From positions 1-64,000 of the forward strand of contig DVIT01000028.1 in NCBI GenBank assembly GCA_018711005.1: a stretch of 64,000 nt of DNA, written 5' to 3'. Below the pieces are notes generated by a model, which saw nothing but the letters and a program-made list of their open reading frames with translations, ran no database searches and was not told the origin of the DNA. Below are positions 24,901-32,785 of the stretch, in pieces. Numbering within the stretch: position 1 is the stretch's first letter; each line of letters opens with the position of its first letter. The stretch is from Candidatus Scybalocola faecigallinarum. Its GTDB lineage: Bacteria; Bacillota; Clostridia; Lachnospirales; Lachnospiraceae. A program made the translations under genes and the position numbers.

Positions 24901-26386
24901 AAGTAATAGTTGCAGCCTCACCGGTATAGGTCACACTGGCCTTATCCCCATCTGCTGCTGCCTTAGCTGTTATGGAATTTGTGGAAAGAGTACCGCTATT
25001 GTCAACAGAAACCGAAAAGGATCCGTCATCTGCGGAATACTGGCACAGTTCCAGATCGATCTGAGCGTTCCCGGCAACTTTAATCTGAATCGCATCACTC
25101 TCAGAAACAGCAATACCATGGGCAGCGTCATTGTACCGGATACTGTTATTTCCGATCAATGTCAAAAGTCCGTCCTGGGCAGGTACACTTGCCCCTCCGG
25201 AAATGGTATAACCGTTTGTATATAATGTGGAAACTACGCTTCCATCTGTAAAGTCATACGTATGGGTTTCACCATCAGCCACAGGAACGCCGGAAGCGCT
25301 GTTATCCTTAACGATTACCGTATAAGATAACGGGCCTGTGGTGGTATCTGTGTAGGTAAAAACCAGCGTATTTCCGGATCTGCCGGCAGTCACATTGCCG
25401 CCGGTAATAGTATACATTGCATCTGTCAGGCTGCCTCTGCCGGCCCCTTCCAGATCAGCCCATAAAATTGCTGTATTGTTTGTGGCAAGCTCTACGCTGC
25501 CATTTCCCTGAGATGTTACTGAAAAAGATGTCTGAGAAGAATTTCCCGGTGTCACTGCAAAAGAAGTGCCATTGATGTCAAAAGAAAAAGTCTTGCCAGT
25601 GTCCCACAGGACTTTGGCCTGGATGTCATTGGAAATTTCAGCACCGGCTCCAGCCGATGAAAGATCAACAGTTGCGCCGCCGGTAATCTCATAAAGATCC
25701 GGCTGGGCAAAAACAACCTGATAGGTGCGGCCCACAGGTAAAGTGGCCGTATATGTATTATTGGAGATCACAGCCTGTCCCGCTGTTTCCTCCCCGTCCA
25801 TAAAAAGGAGGGTCTCGCCTTCCACCGATCCTGAACCTGCTAAGCTTACCGTTCCCCGCACAGTGGCTGTTTCCACCGGTGTGATCGTCCGGGCAGTAAG
25901 ATAATGAAGGTAAATGCTTCCGCTGCCGCTGATGGTTATGGTCATTTGTGCCGCTTCGCCCGTATAGGTAAAGGATTGTGTAAAGTTGTCATTGCTTTGG
26001 TCTCCCGTAAGGGAAATCTGTCCGCTGCTGCCATTGGCACTCCATGTAGCCTGAGCGTCATTGCTGTAGGCGCATACGGGAAGGGTCACCGTTGTCTGTC
26101 CGGCAGGCACGGACAGCGTAAGCACTGCACCATCGGATACCAGTGCGCCATGCTGAGTGTCGTGCTAGGTCATCCCTGTTGCCATCAGTGATCCGTCCGG
26201 CCCGGAATAGATAGGGGCATTTTGGTCTCTAAAGTCCCATGTTACCTCCGATCCATCTGCGGTCAATGCCTGACCTGCAGCTCTTACCTGGATGCCTGGC
26301 AGGCTGCCCAGGACAAGAGATACTGCCAGAAGAAGCGCTGCAGCCAACGCCGCAGGTTTCCCCGGCCTTCGATTAAATAATTTCAT
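21953..26386 (-). pseudogene. Secreted, wall-anchored pectinesterase, interrupted by an in-frame TAG
   Basis: Read through, the gene encodes about 1,477 codons. It begins with a signal peptide (PAALAAALLLAVSLVLGSLP...VRAAG), then two related beta-sandwich domains (TWDFRDQNAPIYSG and TYDFTDGSVVSTLYTNGYTI starts), a third similar region, a fibronectin III pair (about residues 740-930 of the full frame), and a pectinesterase beta-helix (KTVQAAVNAVPSDNDREKVI onwards, with GVQDTLYLHAGQQTF and DFIYSGDDAQVLF active-site strands). A Ser/Glu/Gly/Pro repeat spacer and a sortase-like VKTGD, hydrophobic span and RFIKRQKR close it. A TAG at 26165-26167 follows ...DGSLMATGMT; the frame continues HDTQHGALV. 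The product would demethylesterify pectin outside the cell. As it stands the first ORF stops at 73 residues; a GTG restart at 26125 would lack a signal peptide. Confidence 0.8.
22205..22356 (-). repeat. 36-bp repeats coding a Ser/Glu/Pro/Gly wall spacer
   Basis: About four 36-bp units encode ETEVPGESTGES, ETEIPGESTGES, ETETPGESTDES and ETGTPGESAGES, followed by decayed copies. They form the flexible spacer between the pectinesterase domain and the sorting signal. Repeat number is likely to vary between strains. Confidence 0.85.
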
Positions 26387-26465
26387 TGTTTCTCACTCCT
26401 GTAAATAAAATACATAGTTTATACAGACGCCCGGACACATTCCTAAAGCGCCTATACTCAGTAAA

Positions 26466-26494
26466 ATTGTATCACCATTTTTCCTGATAAACAA
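26466..26494 (-). promoter_or_regulatory. Promoter of the pectinesterase gene
   Basis: On the minus strand TTGTTT, a 17-nt spacer and TACAAT with an upstream TG (TGATACAAT, extended -10) lie about 80 nt upstream of the start codon. This is a good match in the right place, and leaves a 5' leader of about 70 nt. Confidence 0.7.
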
Positions 26495-26533
26495 TAGCTG
26501 GCCTTTTTAATTTCATTAATCTGGTAACGGTTC

Positions 26534-26571
26534 AGGGGTGGATGCGGCATACCTTCGCCACATCCACCCCT
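26534..26571. terminator. Strong GC-rich hairpin between the small protein and pectinesterase genes
   Basis: AGGGGTGGATG and CATCCACCCCT form an 11-bp perfect stem extended by GGC/GCC. There is no U-run directly after it on either strand (TGTTTGG on plus), so it is a poor classical terminator but a very stable structure at the end of the 70-residue gene's transcript. Confidence 0.45.
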
Positions 26572-26645
26572 GTTTGGGACTCTTTATTTCCCCATACCCT
26601 GTGTCATGTCACAGATCTGAAACCGATCGTACGGATCCTGCTGTC

Positions 26646-26858
26646 TTATCTTCCGCAATTATAGGAAGAATCGGTCTCATCAGACATGTTATAGGAATTT
26701 TGTGTGCTTTGAACATTGCTCGTATAAGCACTGTTTTTGGCACCGCTCTTGGCGCTGTTTTTAGCATTGCTCTTGGAACTGTTTCTTCCGCAGTTCTTAG
26801 AAGCGGTGTTTGTTGCGCCGTTTTTTGATGCACTGTTTTTTCCACGATTCTCTGCCAT
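26646..26858 (-). CDS. Small Asn/Ser/Lys-rich protein, unknown
   Basis: The 70-residue protein (MAENRGKNSASKNGATNTAS..., ending SSYNCGR) is made almost only of Asn, Ser, Lys, Ala, Gly and Thr, with two Cys. It has no membrane segment. The composition and size recall small spore-associated or coat-like proteins of Clostridia, but I do not recognise a named family. The ATG follows AAGGAGGAAATTTT, and this ribosome-binding site is supplied by a repeat element (26862-26914). A stable hairpin lies downstream. Confidence 0.6.
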   Translation of the reverse strand: MAENRGKNSASKNGATNTASKNCGRNSSKSNAKNSAKSGAKNSAYTSNVQSTQNSYNMSDETDSSYNCGR

Positions 26859-26861
26859 AAA

Positions 26862-26914
26862 ATTTCCTCCTTCTTGGCCTGTCCTTTAAGGCCATACAGG
26901 TATCCCCGCAGGGG
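26862..26914 (-). repeat. SD-bearing two-hairpin repeat, copy 1
   Basis: On the minus strand the unit reads CCCCTGCGGGGATACCTGTA, then TGGCCTTAAAGGACAGGCC and AAGAAGGAGGAAAT. It has a CCCC/GGGG hairpin, a GGCC-TTAAAGGACA-GGCC hairpin and an AGGAGG that acts as ribosome-binding site of the 70-residue gene. It is 53 bp long, tandem with copy 2. Confidence 0.75.
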
Positions 26915-26968
26915 ATTTCCTCCTTTTCGGCCTGCCTTTTAAGGCCATACAGGTTATCCCCGGAGGGG
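26915..26968 (-). repeat. SD-bearing two-hairpin repeat, copy 2
   Basis: This 54-bp unit repeats copy 1 with few changes (CCCCTCCGGGGATAACCTGT, GGCCTTAAAAGGCAGGCCGA, AAAGGAGGAAAT on the minus strand). Changes keep both hairpins. Here the AGGAGG is not followed by a gene, only by copy 1. Confidence 0.75.
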
Positions 26969-27062
26969 ATTTCCTATGAAAGCCGGCCGGCTTTTTTGGC
27001 GGGCTTTCATGGTCATAGTATGACCTGGTGACAGAAAGATATTCTGGCAAAACATGGCTTGC

Positions 27063-27117
27063 AAAAAAGCAGCGTATTCTATTTATGATGTTAGGATCAA
27101 TAAGTAGAATACGCTGC
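27063..27117 (-). terminator. Terminator of the galT-galK-DUF5662 transcript
   Basis: GCAGCGTATTCTA and TAGAATACGCTGC form a perfect 13-bp stem around a 23-nt loop; on the minus strand it is followed by TTTTTTGC. It is the first good terminator downstream of the DUF5662 gene, about 400 nt past its stop, so the 53-bp array B would lie in the 3' untranslated region. Confidence 0.8.
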
Positions 27118-27162
27118 CTATTTATGGCTATTTTAGCCCCAATCGCAATTTTATTCTTGGAG

Positions 27163-27390
27163 GTCGCAGAATTTAGGCTCCAACTTCGGTCTAATTTGTG
27201 ATTTTGCTGTTTTTGACTGTACAATCCGGGTTCACAATACCCCCAAATAAAAGAAAACGTCGTTTTTGACCGTAGGATTCAGTCTCACAGTACCCCCAAA
27301 TAAGAGAAAACGTCATTTTTAACTGTACAATTCGGACTCACAATACCCCCAAATAAGAGAAAACATCGTTTTTAACCGAAGTCGATCGGG
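27163..27390. repeat. Diverged array with exact 53-bp period (array B)
   Basis: Units begin GTTTTTGAC or ATTTTTAAC at 27209, 27262, 27315 and 27368, exactly 53 bp apart, and TACCCCCAAATA recurs at 27238, 27291 and 27344. Unit 2 contains GACCGTAGGATTCAGTCTC, close to GAGCCGTAGAATCTGACTT of array A. A more diverged unit (TCGCAGAATTTAGGCTC) starts one period earlier at 27163. Units 1-3 differ by only a few bases after TACCCCC. Confidence 0.75.
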
Positions 27391-27514
27391 AAATCCTACC
27401 ATCATATATGCAAAAATTCCATTTTTGACCGAACCAGGCTCAAAAACATCCCAGTGCTGCCCAAGACCACTCCCATTCCAAAACAAACTCCCCAAACTTG
27501 AGGAAGCTCCTGTT

Positions 27515-28054
27515 TTAATAATCCCCTTTAGGCAGGAGAACTTTTTTTATATATTTAAAGGTATAAGCCTGGCCCCGTTTGGCCAGCATTTTCAGAAGCT
27601 TTTCCAAAAGGGCCCGGGTCTTTGGGTGGATCAGGATATAATCCTTCGTCAGATTATAATAGTCCAAAGGACACTGATCGGTATAGTTGTCTCCTTTATA
27701 GACCCGTGAGGCCGCAATGCGGTCCATCATCATCTCCACCACGTATTTTAAAGGCATCTTGACCCCTTTCAGTATTTTATCCGGGCCTACGTCGTTCCAA
27801 TACTCATAATGGTGCTTATTGCGTCCCTTATGATGAAGCCATGCGCCGGAATAGCCGAAAAGCTCCCGCTCCCGGGCGTTTGGGCTGCGCTTTCCGCCCT
27901 GGTAGTAACGTACGCCGGTGATAAATTCAGATGGACTGTACTTGGAAAGGTCATGCAAAAGGCCCTGCTTATACAGCCCAACGCTGAAACAGTATTTCAT
28001 AACAAGCCATTTGTGGTATGTGATGGTTTTAAAATGCCCTGAAAGTTTATTCAT
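27515..28054 (-). CDS. DUF5662 family protein
   Basis: The 179-residue protein has the family blocks GLYKQGLLHDLSKYSPSEF, GVRYYQGGKRSPNARE, SGAWLHHKGRNKHHYEYW and VVEMMMDRIAASRVYKGDNY. The pattern H-D near residue 35 together with the HHKGRNKHH cluster looks like an HD-type metal site, so a phosphohydrolase is possible, but no activity is established for the family. Its ATG overlaps the galK stop (ATGA), so it is translationally coupled to galactose metabolism genes. Confidence 0.85.
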   Translation of the reverse strand: MNKLSGHFKTITYHKWLVMKYCFSVGLYKQGLLHDLSKYSPSEFITGVRYYQGGKRSPNARERELFGYSGAWLHHKGRNKHHYEYWNDVGPDKILKGVKMPLKYVVEMMMDRIAASRVYKGDNYTDQCPLDYYNLTKDYILIHPKTRALLEKLLKMLAKRGQAYTFKYIKKVLLPKGDY

Positions 28055-29223
28055 AATTGCTTCGGTCCGTCTCCTATCTCTACAACATAAAAGTCTGCGG
28101 CATACCCAATACGCTCTTTATAAGCCCGGCCTACATTTTCAATAAATGCATCCACGCAGTCCTCACGGACAATGCTCACACTGCATCCGCCAAAGCCTGC
28201 GCCGGTCATTCTTGCACCTAAAACGCCCTCCTGCTGCCATGCAGTCTCCACCAAAGTATCCAGCTCAATGCCGGTGACCTCATAATCATCCCGCAAAGAT
28301 ACATGGGAAGCATTCATCAGCCGTCCGAAGGTTTCAAGATCCCGGTCCTGCAAAGCCTTCACAGCCCGCAGCGTCCGCTGGTTTTCACTGACAGCATGGC
28401 GGGCCCGGCGCATATTTACCGGATCCTTGATGGCATAGGCCACAAGGTCAAAATCATCCGGGGTCAGCTCCCCTAATGCCTTCACCGGCAGGAGCGTCTG
28501 AATATCTGCCAGGGCAGCCTCGCACTGGCTGCGGCGTTCATTATACTTAGAATCCTCCAGGCGGCGCACTTTATTGGTATTTCCAATGACAATGCGGTAG
28601 CCTGCAAGATCAATAGGCGCATATTCATATTCCAGGGTGGCAGTATCCAGAAAAACCGCATGTCCGGCCTTGCCCATGGCAATGGCAAACTGATCCATAA
28701 TGCCGCAGTTGACGCCCACAAACCGGTTTTCCGCATACTGGCCCAGCTTTGAGGCAAGTACGCCGTCCACATCAAAATTAAATATATCAGTAATCACCTT
28801 GCATGTCAATATTTCCAGGGATGCTGATGAGGACAGGCCGGACTTGTTGGGAATGTTCCCCACACAGGCAAAATCAAGGCCGCAGTCCAGCGTCATACCA
28901 TGCTCTTTAAAGGCCCAGATCACGCCTTTGGCATAATTTGTCCAGTCATCTTCCTTTTTGTAAGACAGGTCGTTAATATCCGACTCAATAATACCCAGCT
29001 CATCAAAATTCATGGAGTAAAAACGCAGCTTTGAATCCGTACGCTTTCTGGCCACGCCGTAGGTTCCTACTGTCAGGGCACATGGAAAAACATGGCCGCC
29101 GTTATAATCCGTATGCTCTCCAATAAGGTTCACCCGTCCCGGAGCAAAAAAGGATAATATTTCTCCTCCGGGCCCCATTTTTTCCGTAAATGCTTTTTTC
29201 AAATCTTCTAAAATCTGTATCAT
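28051..29223 (-). CDS. galK: Galactokinase
   Basis: The 390-residue protein has the galactokinase signature GRVNLIGEHTDYNGGHVFPC, the GHMP ATP-binding loop GLSSSASLE, the catalytic GVNCGIMDQFA segment and the C-terminal GARMTGAGFGGCSVSIV. It phosphorylates galactose at C1 with ATP in the Leloir pathway. It lies 36 nt after galT; GH35 in this window could release galactose as its substrate. The start is the ATG after AGGAGGATATT. Confidence 0.97.
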   Translation of the reverse strand: MIQILEDLKKAFTEKMGPGGEILSFFAPGRVNLIGEHTDYNGGHVFPCALTVGTYGVARKRTDSKLRFYSMNFDELGIIESDINDLSYKKEDDWTNYAKGVIWAFKEHGMTLDCGLDFACVGNIPNKSGLSSSASLEILTCKVITDIFNFDVDGVLASKLGQYAENRFVGVNCGIMDQFAIAMGKAGHAVFLDTATLEYEYAPIDLAGYRIVIGNTNKVRRLEDSKYNERRSQCEAALADIQTLLPVKALGELTPDDFDLVAYAIKDPVNMRRARHAVSENQRTLRAVKALQDRDLETFGRLMNASHVSLRDDYEVTGIELDTLVETAWQQEGVLGARMTGAGFGGCSVSIVREDCVDAFIENVGRAYKERIGYAADFYVVEIGDGPKQL

Positions 29224-29259
29224 AATATCCTCCTGAAAAATTCTCACTGTCCGGCCAGG

Positions 29260-30759
29260 TCAGCCGTTCACGGCCTGAATAAAACGCCCAAAGGCTTCCT
29301 GTCCTGCCTCATCCCGCTTAAATACGCCGCACTGCTCTAATATTCCGGCGTATACATAGCCGATCTCATCCTGCAGGATCGCGTCTGCATTTTCATTGGT
29401 GATCTCCGGATATTTTTCCCGGATCATATCTGCCCATTGGGCATGTTTGGCGATCTGCTCATCCTGGCTCACATCCCTGCCGTTCACCAGACAGTCTTTC
29501 AGCAAAGCCATTTCCTGCTTTAAGCGAGCCGGAAGAACGGCCAGTCCCATAACTTCAATAAGGCCGATATTTTCTTTCTTAATGTGGTGGTACTCCTTGT
29601 GCGGATGGTACAGTCCGTCCGGATGTTCTTCGGTGGTAATGTTGTTGCGCAGTACAAGATCCAGCTCGAACTTTCCGTCCCGCATCCGGGCGATAGGGGT
29701 AATGGTATTGTGGTTTTCTCCCTGAGTCTGCGCAAAGATCACCGCGCTTTCATCTGTATAGCCCCGCCAGCACTTTAAGATCCGGTCAGCCAGCTCTACA
29801 AGACGGCTGCTGTCCGGGCTGGCAATGCGGATCACGGACATAGGCCACTTAACAATGCCGGCTTCCACATCTTCAAATCCTTTAAATTCCACAGGGGTTT
29901 CCACAGGGGCCTTGGCCATGGCAAACTCATAATGGCCGCCCTGGAAATGATCATGGGTCAGGATAGAACCGCCGACAATGGGCAGATCAGCATTGGAACC
30001 TACAAAATAATGAGGGAATATTTTTATAAAATCAAACAGCTTTATAAATGTACTCCGGTCAATCTTCATAGGTACATGGGCCCCGTTAAACACAATACAG
30101 TGTTCATTATAATAAACATAGGGCGAATACTGGAGATACCAGGGCTGCCCGTTCATTTTCAGGGGGATCACCCGGTGGTTCTGGCGGGCCGGATGGTTCA
30201 GCCGCCCGGCATAGCCTTCATTTTCCCGGCACAGCAGGCACTTGGGATAGCTGGAGGACCTGGCCTTTAGGGCTGCGGCAATGGCCTTAGGGTCTTTTTC
30301 CGGCTTGGAAAGGTTAATAGTCACATCCAGATCGCCGTAAGGGGTCTTTGTTACCCATTTCATATCCTTTTTCACCCGGTAGGTGCGGATATAATCTGTA
30401 TCCTGGCTGAACCGGTAATAAAAATCCGTAGCTGCCTCAGGGCTTCTCCGGTACTTATTCCAGAAAACATCGATCACCTGGGACGGTCTTGGCACAAGGC
30501 ATCCCATAAGCTTTGTATCAAACAGGTCACGGCCTACAATGCTGTCGTCCTTTACAATCCCCCGGCGCACAGCGTCATCCGTCAGATCCTTTAAAATATC
30601 TTCCAGCGGAGACAGGATCACCGGATCCGGATCATACTCATCCAGTTCCATAACCTCCAGGATACGGTTAATAGCATAAACCTTATCATCCTCCCGGATA
30701 AGCCGCTTCTCCACCCCATAATTTACAAGCTGGCAAATTCTCTGATCCACAGTCATCAT
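29260..30759 (-). CDS. galT: UDP-glucose-hexose-1-phosphate uridylyltransferase, Firmicute type
   Basis: The 499-residue protein is the long (type 2) GalT found in Firmicutes. It has the GGSILTHDHFQGGHYEFAMA motif with the histidines near the uridylylated site, CLLCRENEGYAGRLNHPARQ and a long N-terminal helical part (QRICQLVNYGVEKRLI). It exchanges UMP between UDP-glucose and galactose-1-phosphate. It is first in galT-galK-DUF5662. Start chosen at ATGATG after GGAAGGAG. A possible promoter (TTGTAT, 17 nt, TAAACT) lies upstream but is weak. galE is not in the window. Confidence 0.95.
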   Translation of the reverse strand: MMTVDQRICQLVNYGVEKRLIREDDKVYAINRILEVMELDEYDPDPVILSPLEDILKDLTDDAVRRGIVKDDSIVGRDLFDTKLMGCLVPRPSQVIDVFWNKYRRSPEAATDFYYRFSQDTDYIRTYRVKKDMKWVTKTPYGDLDVTINLSKPEKDPKAIAAALKARSSSYPKCLLCRENEGYAGRLNHPARQNHRVIPLKMNGQPWYLQYSPYVYYNEHCIVFNGAHVPMKIDRSTFIKLFDFIKIFPHYFVGSNADLPIVGGSILTHDHFQGGHYEFAMAKAPVETPVEFKGFEDVEAGIVKWPMSVIRIASPDSSRLVELADRILKCWRGYTDESAVIFAQTQGENHNTITPIARMRDGKFELDLVLRNNITTEEHPDGLYHPHKEYHHIKKENIGLIEVMGLAVLPARLKQEMALLKDCLVNGRDVSQDEQIAKHAQWADMIREKYPEITNENADAILQDEIGYVYAGILEQCGVFKRDEAGQEAFGRFIQAVNG

Positions 30760-30893
30760 AAAACTACTCCTTCCCTTTTGTATCATCATCCGGCTCCGGA
30801 CCGGACTTTTGCATCACACATCGTTCTGGTTTCAGTTTATCTTTTTTTTCCGTCAGATACAATGAAGAAATGTTTTTTTTATATGTCATTTTG

Positions 30894-30922
30894 TTGCAAG
30901 TCTTTTAAATTTTATTTATACT
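30894..30922 (+). promoter_or_regulatory. Promoter of the AraC regulator divergent from galT
   Basis: TTGCAA, a 17-nt spacer and TATACT lie 94 nt upstream of the araC-like start. The divergent layout with galT suggests that the regulator acts on both sides of this 256-base gap. Confidence 0.65.
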
Positions 30923-31015
30923 CAGATCATAACGATCCGGCCATGGCCCCATGCCGGACAGCGGACTTCGATCCAAGCAGCGCCATTAATAAAAACGGGG
31001 AGGTTTTATAAATTC

Positions 31016-31846
31016 ATGAAGAACTCTGACCGGATGCCATTTAAGGACTCCTATAAAAATCTGGATAGAACATTTGTTGCATTATCTGTATATAATACCG
31101 GCCGGCAAAAGTGTACGCCCATGTATCAGTGGGGACCGGGGATCCGGGACCATTATCTGATCCACTACATTATTTCCGGCCAGGGCTGGTATGAAACCCG
31201 GGATGCCCGTTATCATTTAAAGGCCGGGGATGTTTTTCTGGCATTTCCCCATACGCCCATGACCTATTATGCCCACCAGGATGACCCGTGGGAATACTGC
31301 TGGGTTGGCTTTAACGGAAGCGACGCCCTGTCCATTGTCCTTGCGGCGGGATTTACAAAAAAGTCCCCGGTGATCTTTCAATTTTCCCGGGGGGATCTTT
31401 TAGAGGACCGCATTTCCCAGATTTATCAGTGTCACGGCTCAGACCAGGCCCATTCCCTGGAAATGACGGGAAAGCTGTATTCTGCTCTGGCCCTCCTTGT
31501 GGAAAATGCGCCGGATACGGCCCACGGCGCCCAGGATACCTATGTGCAAAAGGCTATGGAATATATTAACGGCCATTTTGCCTATCCGGTTTCCGTGGAA
31601 GAAATCGCCTGCTATACAGGCATCAGCCGCAGCCAGCTATACCGGGCCTTTCAGCAGCAGCTTCACATGTCCCCCAAGGAATATCTTACCCGGTTCCGCA
31701 TCCGCCAGGCCTGCCGGCTTTTAAAAAATACCGACCTTCCCGTATCCACCATTGCCGGCTCTGCAGGCTTTGACAACAGCCTGTACTTTTCCCGGGTATT
31801 TAAAAAGGCTATGGGTCAAAGCCCAAGCCAGTACAGGAAAGCATGA
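31016..31846 (+). CDS. AraC-family regulator, divergent from galTK
   Basis: The 276-residue protein has an N-terminal cupin sugar-sensing domain (DHYLIHYIISGQGWYETRDA, GDVFLAFPHTPMTYYAHQ) and a C-terminal pair of AraC helix-turn-helix units (YPVSVEEIACYTGISRSQLY, FQQQLHMSPKEYLTRFRIRQ, then DLPVSTIAGSAGFDNSLYFS and FKKAMGQSPSQYRK). Such proteins are sugar-responsive activators. It stands opposite galT and is the likely regulator of galT-galK, possibly sensing a galactoside. The ATG follows GGGGAGG. Confidence 0.93.
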   Translation: MKNSDRMPFKDSYKNLDRTFVALSVYNTGRQKCTPMYQWGPGIRDHYLIHYIISGQGWYETRDARYHLKAGDVFLAFPHTPMTYYAHQDDPWEYCWVGFNGSDALSIVLAAGFTKKSPVIFQFSRGDLLEDRISQIYQCHGSDQAHSLEMTGKLYSALALLVENAPDTAHGAQDTYVQKAMEYINGHFAYPVSVEEIACYTGISRSQLYRAFQQQLHMSPKEYLTRFRIRQACRLLKNTDLPVSTIAGSAGFDNSLYFSRVFKKAMGQSPSQYRKA

Positions 31847-31851
31847 AAAAA

Positions 31852-31890
31852 GAGAAAGAGCCATTTTTCCGCGAGAAATGGCTCTTTCTC
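31852..31890 (+). terminator. Terminator of the AraC regulator gene
   Basis: GAGAAAGAGCCATTT and AAATGGCTCTTTCTC form a perfect 15-bp stem just after the stop codon. The T-rich part lies within the 3' arm (TCTTTCTCATGTTT), and there is an A-run on the 5' side, so it may act from both directions. Confidence 0.75.
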
Positions 31891-31948
31891 ATGTTTGGGG
31901 GACATAAAGTCATGCTTTCATACAGTTATGAAGGCATGGCTTTATGCC

Positions 31949-31981
31949 GTAACCGTTCAGATGGCTGAACGGTTACTTTTA
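31949..31981 (+). terminator. Second stem-loop between convergent genes
   Basis: GTAACCGTTCAG and CTGAACGGTTAC form a perfect 12-bp stem with a 4-nt loop followed by TTTTAT on the plus strand. It lies between the convergent AraC and isomerase genes and probably blocks read-through. A further imperfect stem (CATAAAG/CTTTATG) precedes it. Confidence 0.7.
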
Positions 31982-31996
31982 TAATGGCATATTTTA

Positions 31997-32785
31997 TTAA
32001 TAAACCCCACATTCAATACGGGTCAGCTCTCTTTTCATTGCTGCCAGCTGGAATGCAACCTCGTTGTACTCATTTTTGCCGGTATGATGCTCAGTTCCCC
32101 ATACGCCCTTGTAGCCGGCGTCATAAATCGGTTTAAGCACTTTATCCACCCGTTCGCAGTATGGCTGGGAGAAATGCATGTGGATAGCGCGGCTGGCCAT
32201 TGCACGGTCCTTGGCATCCTTTTCCTCAAGGGTGGAATTTGCCCAGTTGCCAAGATGGAGCAAAAGGCCGAAGTTATCATCATTAATAGCGTCAAACATG
32301 GTTTCCACCACTTCAAAAACCGTAGATGCGCCCCAGTGATTTTCAAAGCACACTTTAAAGCCTTCATTGGCGCCAAAGCGGGCATACTCACGGAACTTTT
32401 TGGATGTATAGTCGATCTGCTCATCGGTCATTTCCAGAGTATGTACTCCAAGGTCAAAACGAATGGTCTTTGCTCCAAGGATCTTTGCTGCTTTCAGACA
32501 GTCGGCGGCAACGTCATTCTGACGCTTTAAGTCTGCTTCATTGTCTGCCCATGGATGAGCAAAGTCACAGCACAGGTTTACAAGAGTCAGCTCACGCTCA
32601 TCTAATGCCTGGCGTACCTTTTTTAAATAATCGTCATCATAGGTTGTAATAAAACCATTCCAAATATCTGCGGTATCCAGGCCGTATCTGAAACGGCATG
32701 TTTCAAGGTAATGGAAAATGTCCATCTTTTTTTCTTCTAAAAGTCCGTGAAATGAAAAGGATGCTACTGACTGTTTAAATTTCAT
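31997..32785 (-). CDS. Sugar phosphate isomerase/epimerase (xylose isomerase-like TIM barrel)
   Basis: The 262-residue protein shows the AP-endonuclease-2/xylose isomerase-like barrel pattern: LTLVNLCCDFAHPWADNEAD, AAKILGAKTIRFDLGVHTLE, KVCFENHWGAS with the metal-ligand Glu, LLLHLGNWANS, IHMHFSQPY and YKGVWGTEHHTGKNEY with a further Glu. Such proteins isomerise or epimerise sugars or cyclitols and often partner with Gfo/Idh oxidoreductases. Its ATG overlaps the stop of such an oxidoreductase gene by 4 nt. The substrate cannot be named. Confidence 0.85.
   Translation of the reverse strand: MKFKQSVASFSFHGLLEEKKMDIFHYLETCRFRYGLDTADIWNGFITTYDDDYLKKVRQALDERELTLVNLCCDFAHPWADNEADLKRQNDVAADCLKAAKILGAKTIRFDLGVHTLEMTDEQIDYTSKKFREYARFGANEGFKVCFENHWGASTVFEVVETMFDAINDDNFGLLLHLGNWANSTLEEKDAKDRAMASRAIHMHFSQPYCERVDKVLKPIYDAGYKGVWGTEHHTGKNEYNEVAFQLAAMKRELTRIECGVY

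Noticed and set aside
26165-26167. Programmed recoding (pyrrolysine or selenocysteine-like) of the TAG
   Set aside because: No downstream recoding hairpin or pyl genes are visible, and the matching residue in the paralogous domain is Tyr, which favours a simple nonsense change.
21004-27390. CRISPR arrays, because of regular 53-bp spacing
   Set aside because: There is no division into a constant repeat and variable spacers: the whole unit diverges evenly, and no cas gene is in the window.
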